DNA of 64,000 nt from Marchantia polymorpha subsp. ruderalis. Taxonomy: Eukaryota > Streptophyta > Marchantiopsida > Marchantiales > Marchantiaceae. Every line of letters starts with the position of its first letter. The first letter of the stretch is position 1. The DNA lies in the NCBI GenBank assembly GCA_037833965.1, contig AP031352.1, positions 17,588,501-17,652,500 of the forward strand, in the 5' to 3' direction. The notes beneath the pieces are model-generated. The model did no database searches. It saw nothing but the letters and a program-made list of their open reading frames with translations, and was not told the origin of the DNA. This document shows positions 37,754 to 47,626 of this stretch, piece by piece. A program made the position numbers and the translations under genes.

Positions 37754-39950
37754 CAGCTTCGTTGACATCACAAGTATTTTAATTGTAGATGATTACATGG
37801 AACTGGTCAGTAGCTTCTAACCAACCACAGATATGAGCCCGTAGAGCTTGATGGCCTAATTGTTCGAGAGGGTCTCTAAGGCTATGTTTCTAGGCTTATA
37901 AACGCGTCAGTCAGTAAGTAGCTGCAAGTACAGAAAGGCCCGACTTCAAACGGAGTTTAAACAGGGTCGTTCATTCATTAACCCTAATCCTAATGACATT
38001 ATTCGCGCACGGGTCTGTAGAAGCTGCCATGTGAAATAAGCTTGCTGCGAGCTTCATTTACGGGATGGGTTCATCCTCCAGTCTGCAGACAGATGCACCT
38101 CTGGCAAAGGCGAGAGTAGGAGTCAGCATCAAGATACGTTCTGAGCAAAAATAGAGATTTTAGGAAAAACCCGGCTTCTAGATAGGTGTAATTAGGCATT
38201 TTTTGAGAATCTGCAAGGTTAGGTCATTGGGTTGGTTGAGAACAGTCAATTTATATCTGTGGGCCGTCACTGTAGAAAGGTCTTCTCAAGAGTTATGGAC
38301 TGCTTTTTCATTCTGAATCATAGTTCGTGATATGACCGGCTGCCACTGTGTTTGCATGATAGGCAGTTGCGGCTGTTCTACAATAGATTACCGTCAATGT
38401 CTTGCAGTTTGTGCATATTCGTGTTTCCACCACCACATAGGAAAAGTGGATAGAGTAAGTCAAAAAGCTTGTGAGTGGAATTCCTGCTGTCAGTTCTTCG
38501 ATCGTTTAGTTGCTACTTTATTACTATTGAGAGCGTTATCTGATAGAGTGAATCAGAAGTCGTAATTAAACCTATGATTTAGATTTGTATGTTGACGTTG
38601 AGCCTTTATGAACAAAACAACATTGTTTTACTGAATTGACCGATGGCGCGTATCCGCTGTGTGTTAGGCGATGTCGAGTTTCATCTCACATGCAGTTTGT
38701 GTTGGTTTGAGTGGCGAGTAGTAGGCAGGGGAGTGAGGACCGTAGTTTATCTTGTACCAAAAGTTTAAGACAACTATGTATTTGTATATAATGCAATCAA
38801 TTATATATTATGATGGAACAAGTGAAGTGCATGTATTTGCTAACCTGCGAAGGTACTAGTGGTCCAGTACAATGGCCTGATTCAAGGTAGTAGTTGAACA
38901 CGTGTTAATACGAAAGCATGGACCAATGAAATCTGTCGAGGTGAAAAGCTTACACGAAGCAGTTTATTGAACCCTATGCGTTTACCCGAAAGACGTATCG
39001 TATTAACGGAGGAAAATTTGTAAGGCTGTTTAGACGGCAGAAGTTGTCACCTACCCGAAAATAATCCATCTGGGTACAGGAGCGTGGCATTTTCGAAATA
39101 CAAAGCTTGAATGCAAGACTACCTTTTCCAAAATTCTGAATTATCTTACAGCCAACGGACGATAAAACCGGACTTTGGATTGACGGTAGTGTATTTGAAG
39201 AATGATTGTAAACGGAACTGCCCCGCAGATTTGTCGTAGTAATCGATCTCCGCTTGTTGTAATCTCCACTCGTAGTAAACAATCTCCACAGTCAACGAAC
39301 ATCCGAATGTGAGAGCGTATAAACTTCATGGGTGAAACGGCCGTACGCGTAACTTGTTGAGTCTTGCAATGAGAAACATTTTTGAGCAAAAGTTCTAGCA
39401 AACTGGTCACACTTACTCATCCCTGCCAGACCGGAAGTACCCAATTCTTCACCGTACATATCTATGTAAGTTACCAATCCCCTCCTTCTGAGATTCTACA
39501 AACTATCGGTAAACTAAATCCAAATGTCTGTCGGGAAATATTCTTCAACCATCTTACCCTCGGTTACACACTGACCGGACTGGAACACGCCTCCCACACT
39601 GCGCATCATGACGATCTCAAAAGCGAACAAGCCCATCTGAGTGAGTTTACCTACCACCCAAGCATGTAACATCCTCAGCGATTCCAATATACGCCGTTCA
39701 GAGAGTGAGGTTACGTCCTCACTCTCTGAACGGGCAAGTAAATACTCCTCAACTGACAATCCAAACTTAGTATTTGGAACAATTTGTGTACCGCAGTCTG
39801 GTAACTACCATCGAACAATACAGACGCGGACAAAATCCTCTCAGTCGGAGAATTAACTGCACAAAGAGTCACACCGCCAAACATTCTTAAACAGGCTCTC
39901 TATGTCGAGCACCGGTTGTAGCAATCGCACAACATTCAAATCCTCGGAGC
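37754..39950. other. LARP1 3' flank and intergenic DNA
   Basis: The LARP1 3' UTR probably occupies the first several hundred bases. AT-rich patches suitable for 3'-end formation occur at about 38.57-38.82 kb. No gene is supported between about 38.9 and 39.95 kb. One strong hairpin at 39694-39733 is listed separately. Confidence 0.5.
39694..39733. repeat. Perfect 17-bp hairpin, 6-nt loop
   Basis: CCGTTCAGAGAGTGAGG (39694-39710), the loop TTACGT, then the exact reverse complement (39717-39733). It is the strongest hairpin in the window. It is shorter than a typical plant microRNA precursor, and no gene overlaps it. Confidence 0.9.
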
Positions 39951-40891
39951 TACCTAAACCCCGGAAGAATCGTCCAGAGAACCAGCATGGAAGAGGAGAC
40001 GGAGTCTAACATTTAAAGAGGTCACATTAATAGGGGAATGGAGCCTGGAGAGAGCGGGTTCACGGGGATTTGGGGAAATGAGTTGGAGGCGGACGGAGGG
40101 AGGGAGGCATCGGTCGAACGAACGAAGGAGGTGGGGGCGTGGCGCCAACGAGGAGTACGAAGAATTCGGACAACGACAATTAGCACCAAATCCTGTTCGA
40201 AGGCAGGGCTGCTGACTGACGATTGAGGCCGTGTGACGAGAGTGTGCGGACGGTTCGCGTTCGCGAAAGTCGTAATCCGGGCTCCGAGACTCGACACAGA
40301 GATTGTGCGCGCTGGTTGCTTCTCCAGCCACCGTGCGAGCGATTTTGTCTGCGGCGAGCGAAGCGATTCCCTCGATGGTTTGTTAACAATTCCCAAAGCT
40401 CAAGCCGAAGTCCGCCGTCGAGCTTGCGATGAGAAAGAAGCCCAGAGCGTCGGTGCACGAAACTCCGTGTCGTATGATGATTCTGATGAGCGCGAGGGGA
40501 CGAGCATTAGGGTTGTAATGCTTTTCTGCCGGTGGTTCGGCAGGAGGATTTGGGGAAAATGAGTCGAGATAGACACGATGGGGATGCAGGATGAAATCTG
40601 ATACCTGATTGCACTGCTCTGAGGCCGAGCTTGTAACGATCAACCCTGTTCTTCAAGAAAATGTTCCGAGTCAATGATCCCGAGGGATTTCTCAAAGTTC
40701 GTCCTCGTCTTCTTTTTTGAGCATGTGGTTGCCGCCTCAAGGAACGTGCCTGGAAATGCCGATAGTTTCTCTCATCATTCAGCCCCTGCACTCTTGAGAT
40801 CTTGGTCGTTGTGAGCGTTGACCTCGGTCCTAGCTGCGTGCGTAGACGCCCGAGCCGAGGTTAGGCGAAACGAAACGAGGAAGCTTGAATT
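39951..40891 (+). promoter_or_regulatory. Promoter/leader region of the LRP1-type zinc-finger gene
   Basis: GC-rich stretch directly upstream of the zinc-finger gene. It contains TTAGGGTT (telo-box-like, 40508-40515) and upstream ATGs at about 40559 and 40660, each opening a short reading frame if present in the mRNA. A TAACATTTAAAG patch at about 40008 is TATA-like. The transcription start is not determined. Confidence 0.45.
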
Positions 40892-43610
40892 ATGGCTCGT
40901 CCTGTAAGCCTCGGAACACCTGCTACTCCCGGCACTCCAGGAACACCCGAGACATCGTTCAATATGTCCGGTGAGCCGAACGGACGGGGAGTCCACGTTA
41001 ATCCAAATTTGGCCGGTCTCCCCGAAGATCCCAAGACAAGAGAACAAATACTCCGAGAACGCTACATGAAGGGCCTGAAGAAACGCAAGTGTACAGTCTG
41101 CGGGAACACCGCCCGTGCGAGGTAACCCGTCCTCGATTGCTCTGCTTCTCTGCGCCACCGAGTAGATTTTGATGTTTGGAGATTCTTGTTGGAGATGTCG
41201 AAGGAATGAATCTTTTTCTGCTGTACGAGCTCCTCCCTCGCCCCCGCCCTACAAACGTTGGCCGGTGTTGAGCCCTTGCGCCTCAAACCGGCACCGACGA
41301 ACGGGACGAGTATCGACATGTGACCAGGAAGACCGTGATCGATTGTGAAAGACAGATTTCCTGAGTACCTATAGGCAGTGCGGCAGTCCCATTTTACATG
41401 ACCTCAATCCTCGCGATGGTCATCTCCAGGCCTTGAGGGCCTATAACCTACGTAGGCGCGCTATTGACATGCTGATTGTGGACTGTTACTTCTGCAGATG
41501 CCCTTTTCGCGCATGTAAGACTTGCTGCTCGAGAGCACGGAACGCCTGCTCTGTTCACGGTATTACTCGCAACCTGCCAAATTGACCGCTTAGATGTTCT
41601 CTCCGGGTCGGGTCGGGTCGGGATTGGTTCGTAACTGTTTTTTCTAAATCATATAATACGCGAACCTTTGTAACACTTGTACTCGGGCTTGTGCTGGTAT
41701 CGTATTGGGGAACATAGCTACGTAAACGTTAGGTCCTTGAATTTGGAGTACGTCAGCTTGTCCCGCAACGACAGTGATGGGATTAGACGCAAGTGGGGTG
41801 CCAGTGGGCCGCGCAGCTGCAGTGGCAGGAAGAGAAGCGCTAACACGTTGCTCGGCTCGTTGTTTCTCGTTGTGCCAGTTCTCAAGTCCGCCACCAAGAA
41901 CAAGCCCGAAGGAACCATCGTGCACCCGTCTTACAATGCACCACCATCCGGCCATGCGGAACAACCGTGGCTGGCCGCAACTCTGTAATATCTCAACCGC
42001 CATGTGCACTCCTGCCGATTCTCATGTGTTTCTGTTGTAGAGAGGGGAAATCTGGACCAGCTCCGATTGCGATGTGGTTGCAGGTGCCTTTTGGTTTTCA
42101 GGCTCATGGGTCCACCCTGATGGAAGGCATGTGCCTTACACCGGCGGATGATGCCGACTGGTTTTGATTCTGGTTCTGGCTCGTGCACTTGCAGGCAAGC
42201 GTCCATGGGCAGCAGCTACCTCAGACCCGGCTACAGTGTGCCATCACCTTACAACATTCCAACTCCGATTGGGCTTGGCATGGGTCACCCAACGCCAGTG
42301 GACACCTCTGCGGTGGGCAAAAATTATGCCCCATCTTCATCGGGAGCCCGGGCTTGGGTGGCGAGTTCTATCTTGGAACAACAAGAAGCTCAAAGGCTGA
42401 AAAGTCTCAGAATCGCCAACCAAAAGGTTCGTCCTTGGGTGCACCCCAAGATCTCTTCGTAGCAGGCCAGTCGTTGTAGTCGTGGTTGTGGATCATGTGG
42501 AACTGAATGGAGGCAAGGGATTGTAGATTGTAGATCTGAGGATTGACGTTTTCTCTTTGTGCTGTATTCTGCCAGGAAGCGTACATGACAAACTCCTGGA
42601 GGCTCCAGAAAATCAAAGAGCACGCAGCCTCAGAGATTATGGCAGAGGATGAAGCATTCGACCGCTATGTGTCGAACGCCTCTCTACTCGAAGAGATTTT
42701 TGCTCTGAGGGCTGGACCCCTGAAGGGGCTGACGGCAGCTGGGGAGCTGCTTCGCTCGGAGGGGTCGAGATGTAGTGAAGATGAAACTAAATTAGATGAG
42801 TCAATTTTGTTGGATGCGATGAGATGTAGGCTTGCATCGAATACTAAAAGGAAGGATGCAAGCCGGCAGAAGCTAAAGCAAGTGATAGATAAGTCCTTAT
42901 TAAGGTTGAGAAAACCAGAGCAAGAGCCATCAGAGGTAATTGTGGAAGACGATGACAGTGCTCTGACGGCAGGCGTGTGTGTTGCTCGTTTGGAAAGCAA
43001 ACGTTTCAAAGCACAAACCGAAGAAGGGAAGCAAAGCTTGAAGAGGACGGAGGCTTTCGACATGCTGTTACAGAAACTCAATCACGCAAAGAACCAGGAG
43101 TCGTTGCAAGAATGTGTAGATTTGTACAAAAGTAATCTAGGTCACGACTTGAGCCTCTTGCTGCCTCATATTTCACAAAATTTGGAAGGAAGCTCTTGTG
43201 TTAGAGATAGTAGCACCAATGGGAAAGATACAGCAGACGGCTCCCCTACCTCACCCCTAGCGAGCCAAGCAGCCCAGCTGAACACCATGGCTGGAGCCAC
43301 CCTTCCCAGTAGAATTGCTGCAGAGCATGAAGACGTCAGCAGTATGGTGTCGTCGAGTAACGGAAATGTGGCTGCTCCCGCAAGGGCACTAGGAAGCACC
43401 GGATTGTCTCTGCCTGAATTAGTGGCTACGCCTGTGAACAAGATGAATGAGAGACCCTCGGGAGGCGTGTCCGAGAACGTAGAAAAGATACACTGGCATC
43501 GGAATTTCGTAAGGGGCGTAGGTTATTGGAAGGTTCTTGCCTCCGAAGACACCATCTACAGCATGTGTGCAGAAGCGGATACATCGTACAGCGCCATACA
43601 GCCTTTATAA
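40892..43610 (+). CDS. LRP1/SHI-type zinc-finger protein (plant-specific)
   Basis: Exons 40892-41121, 41498-41559, 41879-41984, 42195-42426 and 42576-43610 join in phase to 554 aa. Residues 67-97 form a Cys-rich finger: Cys67, 70, 78, 83, 86, 87, 94 and His97. The C-x2-C-x7-C-x4-C-x2-CC-x6-C-x2-H spacing matches the RING-like finger of SHI/STY/LRP1 proteins. Just before it is the conserved REQILRERYMKGLKKRK stretch. A second conserved block (about 211-255: NSWRLQKIKEHA, DEAFDRYVSN, LLEE) matches plant proteins annotated as LRP-like that are distinct from true SHI factors. The SHI-family IGGH domain is not visible. The last half is low-complexity Ser/Ala-rich. Probably nuclear; function unknown. 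The exon 3/exon 4 join is the least certain, but it keeps phase and uses GT-AG. Confidence 0.82.
41605..41622. repeat. (GGGTC)n run in intron 2 of the zinc-finger gene
   Basis: Three GGGTC units followed by GGG, just after exon 2. Confidence 0.8.
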
Positions 43611-44800
43611 TACTGAGCGTGTCTTGGGCGCCGTGTCTCCCATATGTCAATTCTGTTATCAATTGAGCACCGTTCAAGTTGGTCTTCAATTTCGAAACCG
43701 ATTGGGTCCAAAGACTACGCATACAGTGCAGACTCACGACTATCTACCACATTGCCGAGCTTTGCCACGGTTTCATGGAGTACTAAGTGTGTTCTGGAGG
43801 TGTCGAACGGGAAGGACTTCTTACTGTCTGTGTCTCGGCAAACAGGATGGGCTTTCTGTACGGTGGAGGTGTACACGAGTGAATATGATCCACCCTTGCA
43901 GTATCTAGACTCGAGGTAACCAGGGCCATCGCAATCTGAGTACCGAGCTACTTTAGGAACACAGAGAGAACTACTTCAGGAACACAGAGAGAGCGACATC
44001 TTAATCCACAGGATTTCAGGAGACAAGCACGACAGTCTGCAGGAGAAATCTCAGAGGTATGAGAGTCAGGATGGAAGGACAATCGTCAACAAGTTTACGA
44101 TTTGCACTCATCTCCTCATCTGGTTCGGGTGCAAATGTGCAGCCATCCCGTACTCCAGCCAAAATGTTCAGCTGTCTCCATTTTGTACTTGGTCTCCATA
44201 TCGTTACATAAAGACCATTCTACTTGTAGCATGTGTTTCATATCAGATGATGTCTCATTCAGACATGTCAATCACAGCACAACCTCTTTCTTTGCAAAAG
44301 TACATCACATTACTTCAAGTAATCCTGCCATCGATGCAGTTATGCCTAACGAGTCGAACGATGCGTGCCTTTGGATTAGTACCTGAGCCCCAAGGCATAG
44401 ATACTAATCCCACGCGCGCGTCTAGCTCTGGAGAGAGTATACTCCTCCAAATTTGTTCTTCTTGGCAGTTTTTTCTGAGGAAAAAGTCATGCTCGAAGAA
44501 GAAGACATAACGCAAGTGGACGACGAGCATAATGGCTTCCATTCTCTACCTTGGGCTTATTTTTACTCCCCATCGTATTCTATTCTTGGGTATACGACCG
44601 AACCTTGGTGACTATGCCGTTCATGGCGAACTGAGTCCGGATTCTTCCGCGACCGAGTTGCTGCGATGAAGTGTGTCCTTACTTGCAAACTGTGCATTGT
44701 GGCCACGTAGATTGTTTTTTGGTTTAGACATGGAATTATCGTTGTGCCACAGCTTTCCCTTTGACTAATGCACAACTCCAGCCCGTGCCCAGCAGGTCAA
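43611..44800. other. 3' flank of the zinc-finger gene
   Basis: Moderate GC continuing from the last exon, likely 3' UTR followed by spacer. Short open frames occur but are unlike any protein I know. Composition drops to AT-rich at about 44.8 kb. Confidence 0.45.
43948..43993. repeat. Two tandem 23-bp copies (CTACTTYAGGAACACAGAGA)
   Basis: The copies at 43948-43970 and 43971-43993 differ at two positions. They lie in the probable 3' UTR or flank of the zinc-finger gene. Confidence 0.85.
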
Positions 44801-46633
44801 GCCTGACTTTGTTACAAAGCGTTTCTCAAATTACAAAAGTGATTAAAGGAATACAAATTTAGTTTAAGTGTAACCCATTAACTCGTTTTACGGTATGGAA
44901 ATCATCAGTATAATCACTGATGCGGAAGACACTTGACTTGGTGTTGTGCACATGCATATCATATCGCAACAGGAAAGTTGTCATGCACATCTACACAAAG
45001 TAGTCGTATACCATTACAATTGTTTTACAAAACTATTGAAGAATTATATCCTTTGAGAACTTAAGACTAATCCAAATATGAAGTTATTCAATTGTAGATT
45101 CCAATTTGCCCTCAACATAGAGTTGTATACAAATCTAAATCTTATTGATATCCTGTACATACTTTATAAGTTTAGGTTTTACTCAAACATTCATAACGCA
45201 CTTACATTTAACACGACTGGAAAAGCTTAAGTTTTACAATGAGTGAAGAGAATAAGAAAGAAGAAGATATATAACGGAACATTTTGAAAGGAGACTGCTG
45301 AAATTAAATGCCAAGATAAGTTATATTGATTCATTTGAATGAAGTCTAATAAGTAACAATATCAAATATTGCACTAATTTGAAAATAAAAAGTGAACAAA
45401 AATATTAACATATTTGTACAATGAGCAATAAATGAGGAGGATTTTGTATGATCAATATGAGTAAAAATGCAAAATTCAAGGTTAAATGTGAGCCACATTT
45501 GAAAGAAAAATTCTGTTCATTTTTGTTGTGTAAAAGCATATAGCTGATTAAATACAATAAAAGACATATCTCTTTCTCATGAAGTTTTATATATCATTTT
45601 GCAAACTAATTTTTCCAATCTTTACAAAATATCTCCAAAACCTAGATATTGTAAAGATAATTTATAGTCCAGATATAAATATACATATTTTCACATGAAT
45701 ATGAAATATAAGCATAAATATTGCATGCTGGTCACATGTACAAATGGCACATTTCATAGCAGGTTATAAGAATATAGTTCAATTTGGTTGAACTCTATAT
45801 TTAAGATATTGTACTTCCTAGTATTTTTTATAATAATAATTTATTTTAATTCAGAAGAAAAAAACTATACAAATTTACGTCTATATTCAATAAAATTAAA
45901 AATGCAACAAAATTGTGTACATTTGTTCATTTTTTAAAATATTGAAAATTTAAAAAATAAAAAAAATACTCCTTCTATAAATATCCCTTTAGCTTTCCTT
46001 GTCTTAGTAAATGAAAACTCTTCATCTTTGAAAACTCGGGCAAACCGTCCCAAAGGCGCGTAGCGGAAGTAAAGGAAGGTATACGGGCATAGATTGGAAA
46101 AAGATTAAATTCAATCTTGAGAAATAATAACAAATTTGTATGAAATTTTTATAATTAATTCATGAAATATAAAATTAAAATAAAATTCATAAATAAAATA
46201 ATAAAATTTAAAAAAAATATTAATAATAATAATTGAAATTTTATCCTAAAATCAAGAAAAAATATGAAGGTGATCTAGAACTTCACTCGATTTTTAAACA
46301 AAGCTTTAAGATCTAAACTTCTATGAAGTTTTATAATAAAAATAAATCTGTTATCTCGTTATTATTTCGAATCATACTTGGATAATTTTTAATGAAAAAT
46401 AACTGTCATGTTTTTTTTAAGCTTTGAAATTTTTTTATCTTGGATCAATGTTAATTGATTAATGAATGTATGTATTAATCATTTCTTAAGTATCCAATCA
46501 GAAGTTTAGAACCTTTAATTGTTTCTAACTGATGATTTTTTATATATATAATTAGCTTTAATATTTTTCAATAGTCGAAGTGATATAATTACAGGCACGT
46601 GCACGCATGACTGGTTTTGGGAAGAGTCTCTCA
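44801..46633. other. AT-rich spacer
   Basis: Very AT-rich with long A/T runs. No open frame or RNA gene is supported. It ends at the target duplication of the hAT element. Confidence 0.6.
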
Positions 46634-46641
46634 CCAATGCA
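46634..46641. repeat. Left target-site duplication CCAATGCA
   Basis: This 8-bp direct repeat is identical to 47619-47626 and immediately abuts the left terminal inverted repeat. Eight bases is the hAT superfamily length. Confidence 0.8.
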
Positions 46642-46662
46642 CAGGCCTCTCTAAGTACGGAA
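46642..46662. repeat. Left terminal inverted repeat of hAT element
   Basis: Begins CAGGCCTCTCTAAGTACGG. It matches the reverse complement of 47598-47618 at 19 of 21 positions and has the CAG start typical of hAT ends. Confidence 0.8.
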
Positions 46663-46758
46663 TATTCCATATGTTCCATTTTTCTTTAAAATACGGAGCA
46701 CTGCATGAATAAAATATGGAATATACGGCATTTTATTGGATTTGGTAAGACATCATTG

Positions 46759-47170
46759 TTAGTTCTTCAGCAGAGTACGAATCTGGCGGCAATTTAATCC
46801 CACTTCAAGAGAAAAAGGTGTCAAATTGGATCGATCAATGTCTTTTTTCCATTTTAAAATGGAAAAATCGCTCTCAACAGTAGCGGTATTAGGAAAAGGA
46901 GTATTAATCCCCCCACAAAACTCCATCAACTCAGGAAATCGGTCCTTAATGGCTGCGGTTTTCCAAGCATCACTGATATCGGTTTGCTCGTTGTAACGGC
47001 TGAAAGCAGTTTGAAGCTGCAGATTTGTTCTCGATATAAGGGCAAATTGTTTCAGCGTGCTTGACAGCTACATCAAAATATTTTGATTTCTCCTGCGGTG
47101 CCAGTCCTTGGTATTCAGCCCATCTAGATTTGTGGTTCAGGCGGAGATGCTGCGTATAATTATCGGTTCA
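46759..47170 (-). pseudogene. hAT transposase C-terminal remnant, frameshifted
   Basis: Read on the minus strand, one frame gives NHKSRWAEYQGLAPQEKSKY and then a segment ending near ICPYIEN. After a frameshift near 47.01 kb a second frame continues through TAFSRYNEQTDISDAWKTAA, FPELMEFCGG and PFPNTATVESDFSILKWKKD to a stop at 46759-46761. The FPNTATVESDFS-W-KD pattern followed by LTPFSLEVG matches the C-terminal dimerisation-type region of hAT-like plant and oomycete proteins. A stop lies just upstream near 47.17 kb, and traces of coding may extend to about 47.34 kb. No catalytic core or zinc finger remains. Confidence 0.8.
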
Positions 47171-47429
47171 AAATGGAGGCCCTTCGAATGTCCAAGTCGT
47201 TTAGGACTTCTTAAAAGATCCTTCGCGACCAAAACATACACAGAACTGACAGCGGACAGCAACAACTTTGGAAGTTGTTGGGTCGCGGGCGGTGACAACC
47301 AGCCCATACTACATTGCATGCTTCGGCTAGATCGGTGTTTTGCGAGCTGAAGCTTTGCAAGGACGCTTTGCAGCCGGCTCAGTGATGTACATTAATGCAA
47401 GAGGGCAGTAAAGTTTACTAAATAATTTA

Positions 47430-47458
47430 CTTGACCATTTACTTAGTAAATGGTCAAG
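47430..47458. repeat. Perfect 14-bp hairpin, 1-nt loop, inside hAT element
   Basis: CTTGACCATTTACT (47430-47443), one T, then the exact reverse complement (47445-47458). It is subterminal in the hAT copy. Confidence 0.85.
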
Positions 47459-47510
47459 GGGTTGTTGGGACGTACAGAAATGCGTCACGGAGTTTCAAAA
47501 TGAGTGAAGG

Positions 47511-47536
47511 AAAATTTAGGTTCTCACCTAAATTTT
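47511..47536. repeat. Perfect 11-bp hairpin, 4-nt loop, inside hAT element
   Basis: AAAATTTAGGT (47511-47521), the loop TCTC, then the exact reverse complement (47526-47536), about 60 bases from the right inverted repeat. Confidence 0.8.
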
Positions 47537-47597
47537 TCAGTAAAAAACGGCATTTTTTGAAAATAATATACGAAATATACAGATTCTATTTATAGAT

Positions 47598-47618
47598 TTC
47601 CGTATTTAGAGAGGACTG
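47598..47618. repeat. Right terminal inverted repeat of hAT element
   Basis: The reverse complement begins CAGTCCTCTCTAAATACGG, matching the left end with two mismatches. It is followed at once by the right target duplication. Confidence 0.8.
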
Positions 47619-47626
47619 CCAATGCA
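47619..47626. repeat. Right target-site duplication CCAATGCA
   Basis: Identical to 46634-46641. The direct repeat extends one base further as CCAATGCAC, but that base belongs to the element's own CAG end on the left side. Confidence 0.8.

Larger units (their letters stand above)
46642..47618 (-). mobile_element. Degenerate hAT transposon, 977 bp
   Basis: A complete insertion is readable: 21-bp inverted repeats starting CAG with two mismatches, flanked by the identical 8-bp duplication CCAATGCA. Inside, on the minus strand, is a frameshifted fragment encoding only the C-terminal hAT-type region of a transposase-like protein. The right subterminal part holds two perfect hairpins. The element is far shorter than an autonomous hAT, so it is a deleted or non-autonomous copy. 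The near-identical ends and intact duplication suggest modest age compared with the surrounding spacer. Confidence 0.85.
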
